Both the position numbers and the translations under genes were made by a program. Below, in pieces: positions 1 to 7,687 of a DNA stretch of 58,942 nt. Positions within the stretch are counted from its first letter, which is position 1, and every line of letters starts with the position of its first letter. This DNA comes from Janthinobacterium sp. GW458P (GTDB lineage: Bacteria > Pseudomonadota > Gammaproteobacteria > Burkholderiales > Burkholderiaceae_D). The stretch spans positions 95,267 to 154,208 of the forward strand of contig NZ_NEGZ01000006.1 in assembly GCF_002127585.1 (NCBI RefSeq). Direction: 5' to 3'. The notes under the pieces are model-generated. The model was not told the DNA's origin. It saw only the letters and a program-made list of their open reading frames with translations, and searched no databases.

Positions 1-2
1 TG

Positions 3-494
3 CTGTTCGTGCGTCCCGGCGAACTGCGCGCCGCCGAATGGAGCGAAATCGATCTCGATGCCGCCGCGTGGCGCATCCCGGCCAGGAAAATGAAAATGCA
101 GCTCGAACACCTGGTGCCGCTGCCGACACAGGCCGTGGCGATCCTGCGCGCGCTGCAGCCAGTCACCGGCGAAGGCCGCTATGTGTTTCCCGGCCTGCGC
201 AGCGGCCAGCGCTGCATGAGCGAAAACACCATCAATGCGGCGCTGCGTTCCCTGGGCTATGCCAAGGAAGTCATGACCGGCCACGGTTTCCGCGCCATGG
301 CCCGCACCATCCTCGACGAAGTGCTGCAAGAGCGCGTGGACCTGATCGAGCACCAGCTGGCGCACAGCGTCATCGACCCGAACGGGCGCGCCTACAACCG
401 CACGGCGCACCTGCCTGCGCGCCGCGCCATGATGCAGCGCTGGGCCGACTATCTCGACGCCCTGCGCGACGGCGTCGCCACGCCGCCAGCCTGA
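3..494 (+). CDS. P4-type tyrosine recombinase (integrase), C-terminal part
   Basis: C-terminal catalytic domain of a tyrosine site-specific recombinase that would integrate and excise the genetic element. The reading frame is open to the window edge, so the N-terminus lies upstream. Visible catalytic residues: Arg in RPGEL (first codons), HGFRAMAR (His-x-x-Arg), then QLAHSV, and the nucleophilic Tyr in GRAYNRT; the end, MMQRWADYLD, is typical of P4-like integrases of genomic islands. It heads an element whose mobilization genes follow on the same strand. A second, broken integrase lies near 6966, which supports two tandem elements. The family call is firm; the target site is not visible at this end. 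Confidence 0.93.
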   Translation: MFVRPGELRAAEWSEIDLDAAAWRIPARKMKMQLEHLVPLPTQAVAILRALQPVTGEGRYVFPGLRSGQRCMSENTINAALRSLGYAKEVMTGHGFRAMARTILDEVLQERVDLIEHQLAHSVIDPNGRAYNRTAHLPARRAMMQRWADYLDALRDGVATPPA

Positions 495-731
495 CGGCGA
501 CGCCCGCCGGGAGAAAGAAAACCAGTGGCGGCGCTGGCAGGAACAGGTGTGGCGATACGCATGCCTGTCGCCTGCGCGCCACGATGGGCGACACGGCGTG
601 CGTCCACCCGCATCCGCCGTCGTCCTGTTTCGCGACAGCGCCCGCGCTGTTTGATATCGCGTAAGAAAAGCGGCTGGCCCGCGCCTACATTAAAGACCGG
701 GGAGCCGCGGGCGCGTGGGCTGGCGAGGAGC
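495..731. other. Non-coding spacer between integrase and mobilization genes
   Basis: No convincing gene is visible. It contains an inverted repeat GCGGCT (670-675) / AGCCGC (703-708) around a short AT-richer stretch. It precedes the candidate oriT and may be part of the relaxosome-binding region. Confidence 0.4.
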
Positions 732-770
732 AAGCCATGTTTTCGCTTCGCTCAAACCGGCTTGCCCTGC
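732..770 (+). other. oriT: Candidate origin of transfer (oriT), RSF1010/R1162-like
   Basis: Imperfect hairpin: AAGCC (732-736) with GTTT (739-742) pairs with AAAC (754-757) and GGCTT (759-763), directly followed by GCCCTG. From memory, the R1162/RSF1010 oriT has the same layout: an inverted repeat ending in AAACCGG, a short spacer, then GCCCT at the nick. It lies about 45 bp upstream of mobC, as expected for a MOB module. The hairpin is seen; the function is inferred from layout. Confidence 0.5.
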
Positions 771-813
771 GGGGCCATCCTCGCTGCGCTCGTCCACCAC
801 GCCAGGAGCATCG

Positions 814-1206
814 ATGCACGCCGAGACCACGCCACGCAAGCGACAAGGCGGCCGCCCGAAAGGCGACCCGGCCGCCGTGCGCGGCGCCACCATCGGCGTG
901 CGCGTCTCGGCCGCCGAACATGCGGCGCTGCTGGAACGCGCCGCCCGCATGCAGATGCGTCCCGCCCAATGGCTGCGCGCCGCAGCGCTGGCGCGCACCT
1001 TGCCCCCGCCGCCCGTCGCCGCCATCAACCGCGAACACTACGTGGAACTGGCCCGCCTGGCGTCCAACCTGAATCAGTTGACCCATCTCGCCAACGAGGG
1101 TGGCCGCGTCGCCGTGGCCGACGCCCTGCTGCAGCGGCTGATCGCGGAAACGCGCCGCCTGCGGCTGGCACTCTTGGGCGTGAAGGAGCAGGACGATGAT
1201 CGCTAA
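814..1206 (+). CDS. mobC: MobC-family mobilization accessory protein
   Basis: Small basic DNA-binding protein (130 aa) of the MobC family, which helps the relaxase open DNA at oriT. The start is chosen at 814 because AGGAG (804-808) sits just upstream; longer readings run through the oriT hairpin. The N-terminus is Arg/Lys-rich with GGRPKGDP. The middle part (VRVSAAEHAALLERAA, then MRPAQWLRAAAL) has the ribbon-helix-helix-like look of the family, and the C-terminal helices contain LARLASNLNQLTHLAN, a MobC hallmark. Its 3' end overlaps the mobA start (1196) by 11 bp, suggesting translational coupling. The oriT candidate lies immediately upstream. Confidence 0.85.
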   Translation: MHAETTPRKRQGGRPKGDPAAVRGATIGVRVSAAEHAALLERAARMQMRPAQWLRAAALARTLPPPPVAAINREHYVELARLASNLNQLTHLANEGGRVAVADALLQRLIAETRRLRLALLGVKEQDDDR

Positions 1207-3040
1207 GGCCATCAAGGGACGCGGCTTTCGCGGCGTGCTGGCGTATGACCTGGGCAAGGAGCAGGCGCGCGTGATCGACACCAACATGACCGGCCGCACG
1301 CCGCGCGAACTGGCGCAGGAATTCGGTGCCGTGCGCAAGCTGCGCCCAGGCCTGGGCAAGGCGGTGCTGCATGTATCGCTGTCGGCCGCGCCGGGAGAGC
1401 AGCTGTCCGACGCCCAGTGGACGCAGATCGCGGGCCGCTATCTGGCGGGCATGGGCCTGGACGACAACCAGTACCTGCTGACGCGCCATGCCGACACCCG
1501 GCATGAACACGTGCACCTGCTGGTCAATCGCGTGCGCTGCGATGGCGGCGTTGCCAGCGACAGCCACGACTACCGGCGCCAGGAAGTCATCATGCGCGCG
1601 GTCGAACGCGACTTCGGCCTGCAGCAGCTGCGCCCCTCCACCGAGGCGCCGCGCCGCGCGGCGAGCCGGGGCGAAGTCGAGGCAGGCCTGCGCACAGGCA
1701 TCGCCTCGACGCGGCAGCGCCTGCAGCAGTTGTGCGACGCCGCCATCACCGGCTGCGGCAGTTTCACCGCTTTCATGCAGCGCCTGGCAGCGGCGGGCGT
1801 GGCCCTGGTGCCGGTGACGCAGCGCCATGACAGCACCCTGGCGGGCCTGTCCTACCGCCTCGATGGCGTACTGATGAAGGGCAGCGATCTGGGACGCGGA
1901 TACAGTCCCATGGGATTGGCGAAACGAGGAGTCCACTATGACAAAGAGCGAGACCTTGCGGCAGTTGGCCACTGCCGAGAATACGGCGCAACTGGACGCG
2001 CTGGCGTGCAGGATGGCGCAGCTGCACCAGGCGAAGCTGGCCAGCGCCGAGGAACTGGCGGCGATCCTGGAGCCGCTGGCGCAGGCGATGGCGGCCCTGA
2101 CGGACGAGGCGCACCAGACGATGCAGCAGCTGAACGTCGATGGCACGCGCCAGGGGGAGCAGTTCCGGCACCAGATCGAGGCGGCGGCGAGCGCCTGGCG
2201 CAGCGCGGAACAGGCGGCGCGCGTGAGCGCCCGGGCAATCGAATCCAGCAACCAGACGCTGTCGCAGCGCCAGTATCTGCTGGCCGCGCTGGTGGGCATG
2301 ATGACGGGGCTGCTCGCCAGCGCATTATGGCTCTGTCTGGCACCTGCCCCCAGGCTGCAGAACGTGCTGGACGCGCAGCAGCTGGCCGCGCTGATCCGGC
2401 CCGCGACCGCAGCCTGGAAGCCGTGCGCGGGCAAATGACGGCACTGGGCTGCGCCCAGTTCGTCGTCAGGCTGGCGCAGGCAAGGGACGGCAAGCAAGAG
2501 ACGCGGCAGTGGAGCGGGCTGGAACTGCTGCGCAGCCTGGCCTGGCTCAAGCGCATGAACGCGCGCGGCTACGACATCACCGTGCGGCCCGCAGGCCAGC
2601 ATGGCCTGGTGCTGCTCGACGGCTTGCAAGAGGCTGACTTGCAGCGCCAGGAGGTGCGCGGCTGGCAAAGCGCCGCCGTGGTGGAAACGCGGCGTGGCCG
2701 CTTCCAGGCCTGGATCAAACTGTCCGCGCAGCCCGTCGCAGACGCCTTGCGCGGCCAGGCGACATCGCGCCTGGCGTCCGAGCTTTGCCGCAGCGGCAGC
2801 GGCAGCGCCATCACGGTTGCCGAATTTGGCGCGCTGGCCGGATTAACCTGCCACGCTCCGGGCATGGCCGAAGGGCCAGCGGCACGCTATGCGCTGCTGC
2901 ACGCATCGAGCGGTGCAGTGGCAGCCGCCGCAGCACCCTGCCTGGAGCGCATGGCGCACCTGCCGGACCCGCCGCTACCGCCCAGGCTATCCATGCCGCA
3001 GGGCGCTGTCCGGAAACGCTCGAGCGGGCGCGCCAGATAA
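1196..3040 (+). CDS. mobA: MobA relaxase fused to RepB-like primase domain
   Basis: Bifunctional mobilization protein of 614 aa. Residues ~1-240 form a MobA/VirD2-type relaxase: Tyr17 in VLAYDLG is the likely nicking tyrosine, and the metal-binding HUH cluster is HEHVH (103-107). A Gly/Ala/Arg-rich linker (~250-400) is low complexity because mobB is read in another frame over it. Residues ~410-590 resemble the RepB-primase family: WSGLELLRSLAWLKRMNARG, then VRPAGQHGLVLLDGL, then EFGALAGLT. This relaxase-MobB-primase layout is that of RSF1010. The gene starts inside mobC. Its C-terminal third is repeated at 7202-7501. In both copies an alternative frame continues past the stop with mostly synonymous differences, so the true C-terminus may differ. 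Confidence 0.85.
   Translation: MIAKAIKGRGFRGVLAYDLGKEQARVIDTNMTGRTPRELAQEFGAVRKLRPGLGKAVLHVSLSAAPGEQLSDAQWTQIAGRYLAGMGLDDNQYLLTRHADTRHEHVHLLVNRVRCDGGVASDSHDYRRQEVIMRAVERDFGLQQLRPSTEAPRRAASRGEVEAGLRTGIASTRQRLQQLCDAAITGCGSFTAFMQRLAAAGVALVPVTQRHDSTLAGLSYRLDGVLMKGSDLGRGYSPMGLAKRGVHYDKERDLAAVGHCREYGATGRAGVQDGAAAPGEAGQRRGTGGDPGAAGAGDGGPDGRGAPDDAAAERRWHAPGGAVPAPDRGGGERLAQRGTGGARERPGNRIQQPDAVAAPVSAGRAGGHDDGAARQRIMALSGTCPQAAERAGRAAAGRADPARDRSLEAVRGQMTALGCAQFVVRLAQARDGKQETRQWSGLELLRSLAWLKRMNARGYDITVRPAGQHGLVLLDGLQEADLQRQEVRGWQSAAVVETRRGRFQAWIKLSAQPVADALRGQATSRLASELCRSGSGSAITVAEFGALAGLTCHAPGMAEGPAARYALLHASSGAVAAAAAPCLERMAHLPDPPLPPRLSMPQGAVRKRSSGRAR
1938..2438 (+). CDS. mobB: MobB-like protein nested inside mobA
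   Basis: A 166-aa frame lying entirely within mobA in a different frame. The protein looks genuine: an acidic/Gln-rich helical N-terminal part (TLRQLATAENTAQLDALACR, then LEPLAQAMAALTDEAHQTMQ), followed by one hydrophobic segment near residues 113-132 (YLLAALVGMMTGLLASALWL). In RSF1010, MobB is likewise encoded out of frame inside mobA and is membrane-associated, stabilising the relaxosome and aiding contact with the transfer channel. The start has GAGG upstream (1928-1931). Over this stretch the mobA frame is the low-complexity one, which suggests that mobB carries the constraint here. Confidence 0.75.
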   Translation: MTKSETLRQLATAENTAQLDALACRMAQLHQAKLASAEELAAILEPLAQAMAALTDEAHQTMQQLNVDGTRQGEQFRHQIEAAASAWRSAEQAARVSARAIESSNQTLSQRQYLLAALVGMMTGLLASALWLCLAPAPRLQNVLDAQQLAALIRPATAAWKPCAGK

Positions 3041-3227
3041 CCGGCCAGGTGCTGGCGACCTTAGCAGCAGCTTTACCGGTTGTATTTCGGCATGGCGGCG
3101 AACGTTTGGTGTATAGGAAAGCTTTTGCACGGGCGTGATAGTGCGTGTAGTTTTCCGTTCGGCAATTTGCTATTTTCGGGAGCGCTTGTCGGCTGCGGAT
3201 TCAATTAAGTAACGGCGGCAAGCGGCC
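2735..3227 (+). repeat. Direct repeat copy A: mobA 3' end plus downstream spacer
   Basis: About 490 bp that recur at 7202-7687 with roughly 85-90% identity by eye, covering the last ~100 codons of mobA, the spacer, and the first palindromic cassette repeat. Left junction: GTCGCAGACGCC here versus GTCGCCGACGCC in copy B. The duplicate indicates two related elements in tandem rather than a recent local duplication, because small insertions and many substitutions separate the copies. Confidence 0.9.
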
Positions 3228-3237
3228 AGAAGCAGCC
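3191..3237 (+). repeat. Cassette-type palindromic repeat 1
   Basis: Imperfect palindrome with arms GGCTGC (3191-3196) and GCAGCC (3232-3237) and the family core CGGCCAGAAGC. It follows mobA directly, at the point where cargo genes begin; element 2 has a counterpart at 7651-7695. Bases 3194-3205 also match the first 12 bases of the IS30-family inverted repeat found at 10634. Confidence 0.7.
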
Positions 3238-3250
3238 ATTTAGAGCAGAG

Positions 3251-3319
3251 TGACAATGTGTGAGAATTTCTGCTTGGCAATCCGCTATGCTCTGCTGCCG
3301 CTATCGGCCAATAGCAGCC
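3251..3319 (+). repeat. Cassette-type repeat 2 (69-bp form)
   Basis: A 69-bp unit beginning TGACAATGTGTGAG and ending CGGCCAATAGCAGCC. A unit of the same length, start and end is at 9002-9070, with conserved TTGGCAA and TATGCTCT inside. It precedes the next cargo gene. Confidence 0.7.
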
Positions 3320-3352
3320 ACGAGCATTGATTAATGATTTTTGCCAGATTGA

Positions 3353-3759
3353 ATGGAAATGAACATCAAGGACTACGAGAACCTGCCAGATGGACTTGAT
3401 CCTTTGACGGTTTGGGAGCATACCAGGATTGCACTAATCGAATCCGAAGGGGGGGGGACAAGTGCCTTACCCTCCGTAAACTTCACGAGCTCGCGCACCA
3501 TCAATGGCACACCTTTGAAATTCCCCCATCAGGTCTTCGCGATCAGTTACAAAGTTGGCTTCATGAGCATTGGCAGCATTCGTATCAGTTCATTGAATCC
3601 GTTCTGCTAATTGCCTATAGTTTCTGTCTAAACAAGGGGATTTATTCTAAGGCGCTAGAAGAGTTCCCTGGTGCTTTCAGCTTGAGCGAGCAAGATCTTG
3701 AACAGTCAGCAGGCGAAAGCATGAATCCGTGGTGGTCTTTGGCTCCAAAAGTAAAATGA
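3353..3759 (+). pseudogene. Unrecognised cargo gene, frameshifted at a G9 tract
   Basis: Two overlapping frames clearly belong to one protein. The first starts at 3353 (MEMNIKDYENLPDGLDPLTV) and reads to a run of nine G at 3449-3457. The second continues after the run (DKCLTLRKLHELAHHQWHTF onward) and stops at 3757-3759. One extra G, or two fewer, would restore a protein of about 135 aa. I do not recognise the family. It lies between palindromic repeats as the first cargo gene of element 1. The break may be a sequencing error, a real mutation, or a slippage-prone on/off switch; the sequence alone cannot decide. Confidence 0.65.
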
Positions 3760-3795
3760 CTGAGCAAGGCGTAAGCATGTTTTTCTTTGACATGT

Positions 3796-3846
3796 GACCG
3801 CTTTTGGGAGCAGCCTACCAATGACAGCAAACGGCCAGAAGCGGTC
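3796..3846 (+). repeat. Cassette-type palindromic repeat 3
   Basis: The clearest complete copy: left arm GACCGCTTTTGG (3796-3807), central part with CCTACCAATGACAGC, right arm CCAGAAGCGGTC (3835-3846). The arms pair over 12 bp with one T-G wobble. Its GACC/GGTC outer pair differs from the GTCC/GGAC form of other copies in both arms, so the arms have changed together. Confidence 0.8.
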
Positions 3847-4082
3847 GCTCACAATATTGAATCGCTGCTATTTGGCCGTCTTTCCATTCCTCATTTAGAC
3901 TCTACAGACTGCCGTCCGGATTGAGATAAACTGAAGCAACTTCAACGGTTTGGATATTAAAAATATTCGTGAAGGATTTTTGGTGCAGCTCACGCGAGGT
4001 ACGAGAGGTATAGTGAATAGACCTTTCAGGAAAAAGTTTTAATGTGGTATTTTTCAATTAAAATATTTTACAGGAAAATAAA
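3847..4082. promoter_or_regulatory. AT-rich leader upstream of the NACHT gene
   Basis: No gene is visible. After a further degenerate repeat arm (CGCTGCTATTTGGCCG, 3863-3878) the sequence turns AT-rich, with TATTAAAAATATTC near 3955 and AAAATATTTTACAGGAAAAT just before the start codon. It presumably holds the NACHT gene's own promoter and its AGGAAA ribosome binding site. Confidence 0.4.
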
Positions 4083-6278
4083 ATGCGCTGGCAAGATTTA
4101 GAACGCGAAGTTAGAAAAATTGCGGAATCGGTTTGGTCAACAAAGGCCGAGCCAGAAAACGTGGCTGATATTCGCTGCGATACCGTTTTAAAAATAAAAA
4201 AAGACTATTGGATACTTATAGAAATATCGAAGCGAGATGATCTGAATAAATTGAGAGGCGATGTTGCAAAACTAAATTCAATGAAGCAGGCATTATTGAG
4301 CAAAAGAATTTACTCGGAAAGTTTCTTTGTAACATCTGGTGACTATACTTCGCTGAGAGGAACCGGTGAAGCATTAGATGTAGAGGTTCATAGCTTGGAA
4401 ACTTTTGCCTCAAAATTTATAGGCTCATCCCAATATATAGCTGAACGATTACGCAGCCCTTTTGGAAGCGCTGTCGATCCTGACACAGGCAACGTCGACG
4501 AGAAGTATTACACCCCTATACGATATTTAGATGACTCTGGCAGAGAATACACTGTATCCGACATAACTGAAAAATTAAAACACGGCACCAAAATCGTGTT
4601 GATGGGGGAGTTCGGATCGGGTAAATCTCGTTGCATAATGGAAGTTTTTAGAAGTTTAATTGTTAATAATTCTCAATTTCCACCGCTCGCAATTAATCTT
4701 CGGGAAAGTTACGGAGTTAAAAAGTTTAATAGATTGATTGCTGATCATTTAGATATATTAGGTTTAGGTGAATATAGCGATAATATTGTTCGAAGTGTTC
4801 GGCACGGACAGCAAATAATTTTGCTAGACGGATTTGACGAGATTGGTTCGCAGCCATGGTCAGGTGATCCAAATCGGCTTAGGGAAGTCAGGAAGAAAAG
4901 TCTTGAGGGGGTAAGGGACCTGATTTCCTCCGCAGGCGCCGCAGGGATTTTCCTTGCAGGAAGGGAACATTACTTTTCTTCCGATATTGAAATGGCAGAA
5001 TGTTTAGGGCTTAATCTTCCTGATGTATTGTTATTGAAATCCCCTAGTGAATTCTCCAGTGATGAGCTAGCCGAATACCTAAAACTTAATACTAAACTAC
5101 AAGCTGTTCCGGACTGGATGCCGCGTAAGCCACTGATCTGCCAACTTCTAGCTAGATTGAGCAATGAAGAGGTCGAACGGATTGAATCTGCGGCTGAGGG
5201 GGAATTGGAATTTTTCGAAAGCGTATTTGATGCTATATGCGCGCGAGAAACTAAAGCAAATCCCGCTATTTTCAAGGACAGTTTAAAGAATATTTTGCTT
5301 TCATTGGCTCAGCGCACTAGGGAAAAGTATGAGGGTAGCGAAAATATAACTGCAGAAGAAATAAATACCGTATTTTTTGAAGTGACAGGATCGCCGCCTA
5401 TTGATGAAGCTGCACAGTTGTTGCAAAAACTCCCTTATTTGGGGCGGACGGGTGATGGAGGAGCAGAGAGAATTTTTGTCGATGACTATGCTAAAGACGG
5501 ACTTCGTGGAATAGCACTTGGAAATTCATCGCTGAAATCAGAGAAATCGATTGCTAAAAAAAGGTGGCTTCAGCCATTAGGGGAGTTAGGTTTGCGCATG
5601 TTCACGCGCGTGGCCGGGCTAGAGCATGAAACAGAAAAGTTTGTAAAATATTGTTGCTCACATGTCAACACGCAAATAGGTTGCGATTTTGTAGCTGCTA
5701 AAATTTTTCAGGGGCAAGAAGCAATCGATTTTCGAGGTTTTTCTGTATTCGATGGCCGAATAAAAGAATTACCTCTAGTTGATATAGAAATTTCTAATCT
5801 TTCAATTGTAGGTGTAGAAATTGAAAAGTTAGTTATTGAAGGTGCGAATTTCAATTCAACAACATTCACAGATTGCATGATTACAGTTCTAAAAGGAGCT
5901 TCAGATCTTTCTGGATTTTCTGAAGTATTTTTCGCACCTATTGTAGGGAAAAGTGAAGACACGTCTTCGGTAGCAAAAATAAGTGAACTAAATCTCACAA
6001 ATAAGCAAAAAACGTTGCTAGCTATTCTAAAAAAACTTTTCTTTCAAAAGGGGCGCGCCCGACAGGAGGAAGCACTTCTAAGAGGAGCCGAAAAATATTG
6101 GGATGCAGAAGCTGCCGAAAAAGCTATTCAGTATATGGTATTGCACAAAATTGTTACCCGCGATCCAGGTCGACAAGGGAGCCTTTATGCGCCTCAAAGG
6201 AAATACACTCGACGTATTGAGCAAATAATGAAAATGCAAAATAATTCAAAAGATGATTTGTGGCTTGCAATAATTTGA
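4083..6278 (+). CDS. NACHT-domain NTPase, candidate anti-phage protein (bNACHT-like)
   Basis: 731-aa STAND-type NTPase. The N-terminal ~130 residues look like a nuclease-fold effector or sensor (DIRCD at 29-33, then IEISK at 46-50; a degenerate PD-(D/E)XK site is possible but unproven). The NACHT domain has Walker A GEFGSGKS (175-182) and Walker B LLDGFDEI (247-254), the doubly acidic form typical of NACHT. Residues ~540-620 have a pentapeptide-repeat-like run (FRGFSVFDGRIKELPLVDIE), and the end resembles a winged helix. Single-gene bacterial NACHT proteins are known phage-defence factors. The gene is strikingly AT-rich compared with its neighbours, so recently acquired. It stands alone, with AGGAAA before its start, as cargo between mobA and the element's right end. 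Confidence 0.85.
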   Translation: MRWQDLEREVRKIAESVWSTKAEPENVADIRCDTVLKIKKDYWILIEISKRDDLNKLRGDVAKLNSMKQALLSKRIYSESFFVTSGDYTSLRGTGEALDVEVHSLETFASKFIGSSQYIAERLRSPFGSAVDPDTGNVDEKYYTPIRYLDDSGREYTVSDITEKLKHGTKIVLMGEFGSGKSRCIMEVFRSLIVNNSQFPPLAINLRESYGVKKFNRLIADHLDILGLGEYSDNIVRSVRHGQQIILLDGFDEIGSQPWSGDPNRLREVRKKSLEGVRDLISSAGAAGIFLAGREHYFSSDIEMAECLGLNLPDVLLLKSPSEFSSDELAEYLKLNTKLQAVPDWMPRKPLICQLLARLSNEEVERIESAAEGELEFFESVFDAICARETKANPAIFKDSLKNILLSLAQRTREKYEGSENITAEEINTVFFEVTGSPPIDEAAQLLQKLPYLGRTGDGGAERIFVDDYAKDGLRGIALGNSSLKSEKSIAKKRWLQPLGELGLRMFTRVAGLEHETEKFVKYCCSHVNTQIGCDFVAAKIFQGQEAIDFRGFSVFDGRIKELPLVDIEISNLSIVGVEIEKLVIEGANFNSTTFTDCMITVLKGASDLSGFSEVFFAPIVGKSEDTSSVAKISELNLTNKQKTLLAILKKLFFQKGRARQEEALLRGAEKYWDAEAAEKAIQYMVLHKIVTRDPGRQGSLYAPQRKYTRRIEQIMKMQNNSKDDLWLAII

Positions 6279-6499
6279 CGTTGCATTTTATTTAATCACG
6301 AATGGTTTTACAGATGGTGCAATGGATTTTCTCTTCCCTCCCATTTAGAAATAAGTTTCCGCACCTAGTCTTGGCGTGCTTGATCGACCATTCCGAGAAG
6401 GTGCGCGAAGCCTAGGTGTCAAGACCCGCCGGGTTGCAGCGGTTGCACTCGCGTACCGGTGGGCGTCTGGAGGGCAGAGCGCGTTTCGCCGAAGGTCCT
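6279..6499. other. Spacer after the NACHT gene
   Basis: Base composition changes from AT-rich to GC-rich near 6370, marking the edge of the NACHT insertion. Short frames on both strands have no recognisable content. No gene supported. Confidence 0.4.
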
Positions 6500-6807
6500 C
6501 TTTGGGGCGTAAGCGGACACCGCAATACAGAAGCAGCCACCTCAAAAAATCGCAGTAGTTTCGGCCATGCTTTTCAAGAAGGTATTCCCTTACTGCTGAT
6601 GCTTGCAGGAACGAAAATACAAAGTCAAAAAAAACTTCAACGCGAGTACTAGCATTTGACGTTTTTTGTACTAGACTATTTGTCTGAAGTCACCAGCAAC
6701 CGCTCCAGGTGGAATGGTAACGAAGAACTTTTTCTCCAATGATGGTATTTATGATGGTATTTTTGGATATTGGCTGAGTTAACAGAGCGGTTTTCGATTC
6801 CGGCTCC
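6500..6807 (+). repeat. Element right end, copy 1
   Basis: A 308-bp block repeated at 14032-14337 with high identity. It starts CTTTGGGGCGTAAGCGGACA and ends TTTTCGATTCCGGCTCC. It includes TGATGGTATTTATGATGG-like repeats near the end, as seen close to attachment sites of P4-like islands. Two copies, each closing a run of cargo genes, are the main evidence that the region is two tandem elements. Confidence 0.85.
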
Positions 6808-6814
6808 GGCACCA
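6791..6814 (+). other. tRNA-3'-end-like attachment site (attR of element 1 / attL of element 2)
   Basis: TTCGATTCCGGCTCCGGC followed by ACCA resembles the T-loop, T-stem and acceptor end of a tRNA gene (tRNA-Leu-like), but the upstream half of a tRNA is missing and the T-stem does not pair perfectly. Integrases of this type usually recombine at tRNA 3' ends, and an integrase start follows within 160 bp. The sequence is seen; the att role is inferred. Confidence 0.6.
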
Positions 6815-6843
6815 AGAACAAAAAACGCATTATGATACAAAAG

Positions 6844-6883
6844 CCGCTTTCTTCTATTTTTATAGGAGAAGGCGGTTTTTTTT
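6844..6883 (+). terminator. Rho-independent terminator after the tRNA-like end
   Basis: Stem CCGCTTTCTTCT (6844-6855) pairs with AGGAGAAGGCGG (6864-6875) over 12 bp with two wobbles and an 8-nt loop, followed by eight T. It is placed where the terminator of a tRNA gene would be. Confidence 0.85.
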
Positions 6884-6965
6884 CATCTGTACAAAACGCA
6901 ATATGCGGCATAAAACACCGAAATGCCGCTGCCATTTGCCAAAATTTACCAATGGATTTACCAAA

Positions 6966-7201
6966 ATGGCAGCTCCGGTCATGGATGGCAGAATTTGGCG
7001 GCATCGCCACATGATCAAGGGCGTTCGTGTGTCCGTAAGCTTCGAGACCAGGGCGGCCGCTCTCGCATGGGAGGCAAGCCAGCGCGTACAACTGGCGGAC
7101 GGCAAGAGGAAGGTTGTCGAAGAGACGTGCAAGGATGCGTTTGATCGCTACGGGCGCGAGGTGTCCCGGCACAAGGCTGGAAAACGCTGGGAGATCAGCC
7201 A
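6966..7201 (+). pseudogene. Integrase N-terminus, truncated
   Basis: Encodes ~79 residues typical of the N-terminal arm-binding domain and the start of the core-binding domain of tyrosine recombinases: RVSVSFETRAAALAWEASQR, then TCKDAFDRYGREVSRHKAGK, RWEIS. At 7202 the sequence switches abruptly to the mobA C-terminal copy, and the frame ends at 7307 in unrelated residues. A deletion therefore removed the rest of the integrase, mobC and most of mobA of element 2. The product cannot be an active recombinase. Confidence 0.75.
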
Positions 7202-7501
7202 GTCGCCGACGCCTTGCGCGGCCAGGCGGCATCCCGCATGGAGGCCGAGCTTTGCCGCAGCGGCAGCGCCATCACGGTCGCGGAATTTGGCGCGCTGGCC
7301 CGGTTGACCTGCCACGCATCGGCCATGGCCGAAGGGCCAGCGGCACGCTATGCGCTGCTGCAGGCATCGGGCGCAGCAGTGGCAACAGCCGCAGCAACCT
7401 GCCTGGAGCGCATGGCGCACCTGCCGGACCCGCCGCTACCGCCCAGGCTGCCCATGCCGCAGGGCGCTGTCCGGAAACGCTCGAGCGGACGCGCCAGATA
7501 A
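7202..7501 (+). pseudogene. mobA C-terminal fragment (element 2)
   Basis: In-frame remnant of the primase-like C-terminus: residues from ADALRGQAASRMEAELC through EFGALARLT to VRKRSSGRAR, closely matching the end of mobA at 2735-3040. The 5' part and the relaxase domain are gone. An alternative frame (stop at 7597-7599, ending SFARA) is also conserved between the two copies. Confidence 0.85.
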
Positions 7502-7687
7502 CCGGCCAAGTGCTGGCGACCTTAGCAGCAGCTTTACCGGTTGCATTTCGACATGGTGGCGACTGTCTGGCGCGTGGGGAGTCATTTGCACGGGCGTGAT
7601 AATACGTGTAGTTTTCCGTTTGACAATTTGCTATTCTCGGGGACGTTTGTCGGCTGCGGTTCAATTAGGTAACGGCGGCAAGTGGCC
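7202..7687 (+). repeat. Direct repeat copy B
   Basis: Counterpart of 2735-3227; see that entry. The repeat ends inside the palindromic cassette repeat at GCGGCAAG, after which the two copies lead into different cargo genes. Confidence 0.9.

Noticed and set aside
1025..2668. Long minus-strand frame opposite mobC/mobA
   Set aside because: It overlaps recognisable MobC, MobA and MobB on the plus strand and has no recognisable content; it is a GC-driven shadow.
3144..3183. TTGGCA/TTGACA plus TATGCT-like boxes in the cassette spacers as promoters
   Set aside because: The boxes are only about 6 bp apart, far too close for a sigma-70 promoter; they are more likely part of the repeat structure.
6791..6814. 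Complete tRNA gene
   Set aside because: Only the 3' end resembles a tRNA; the D- and anticodon-arm parts are absent upstream and the T-stem pairs imperfectly.
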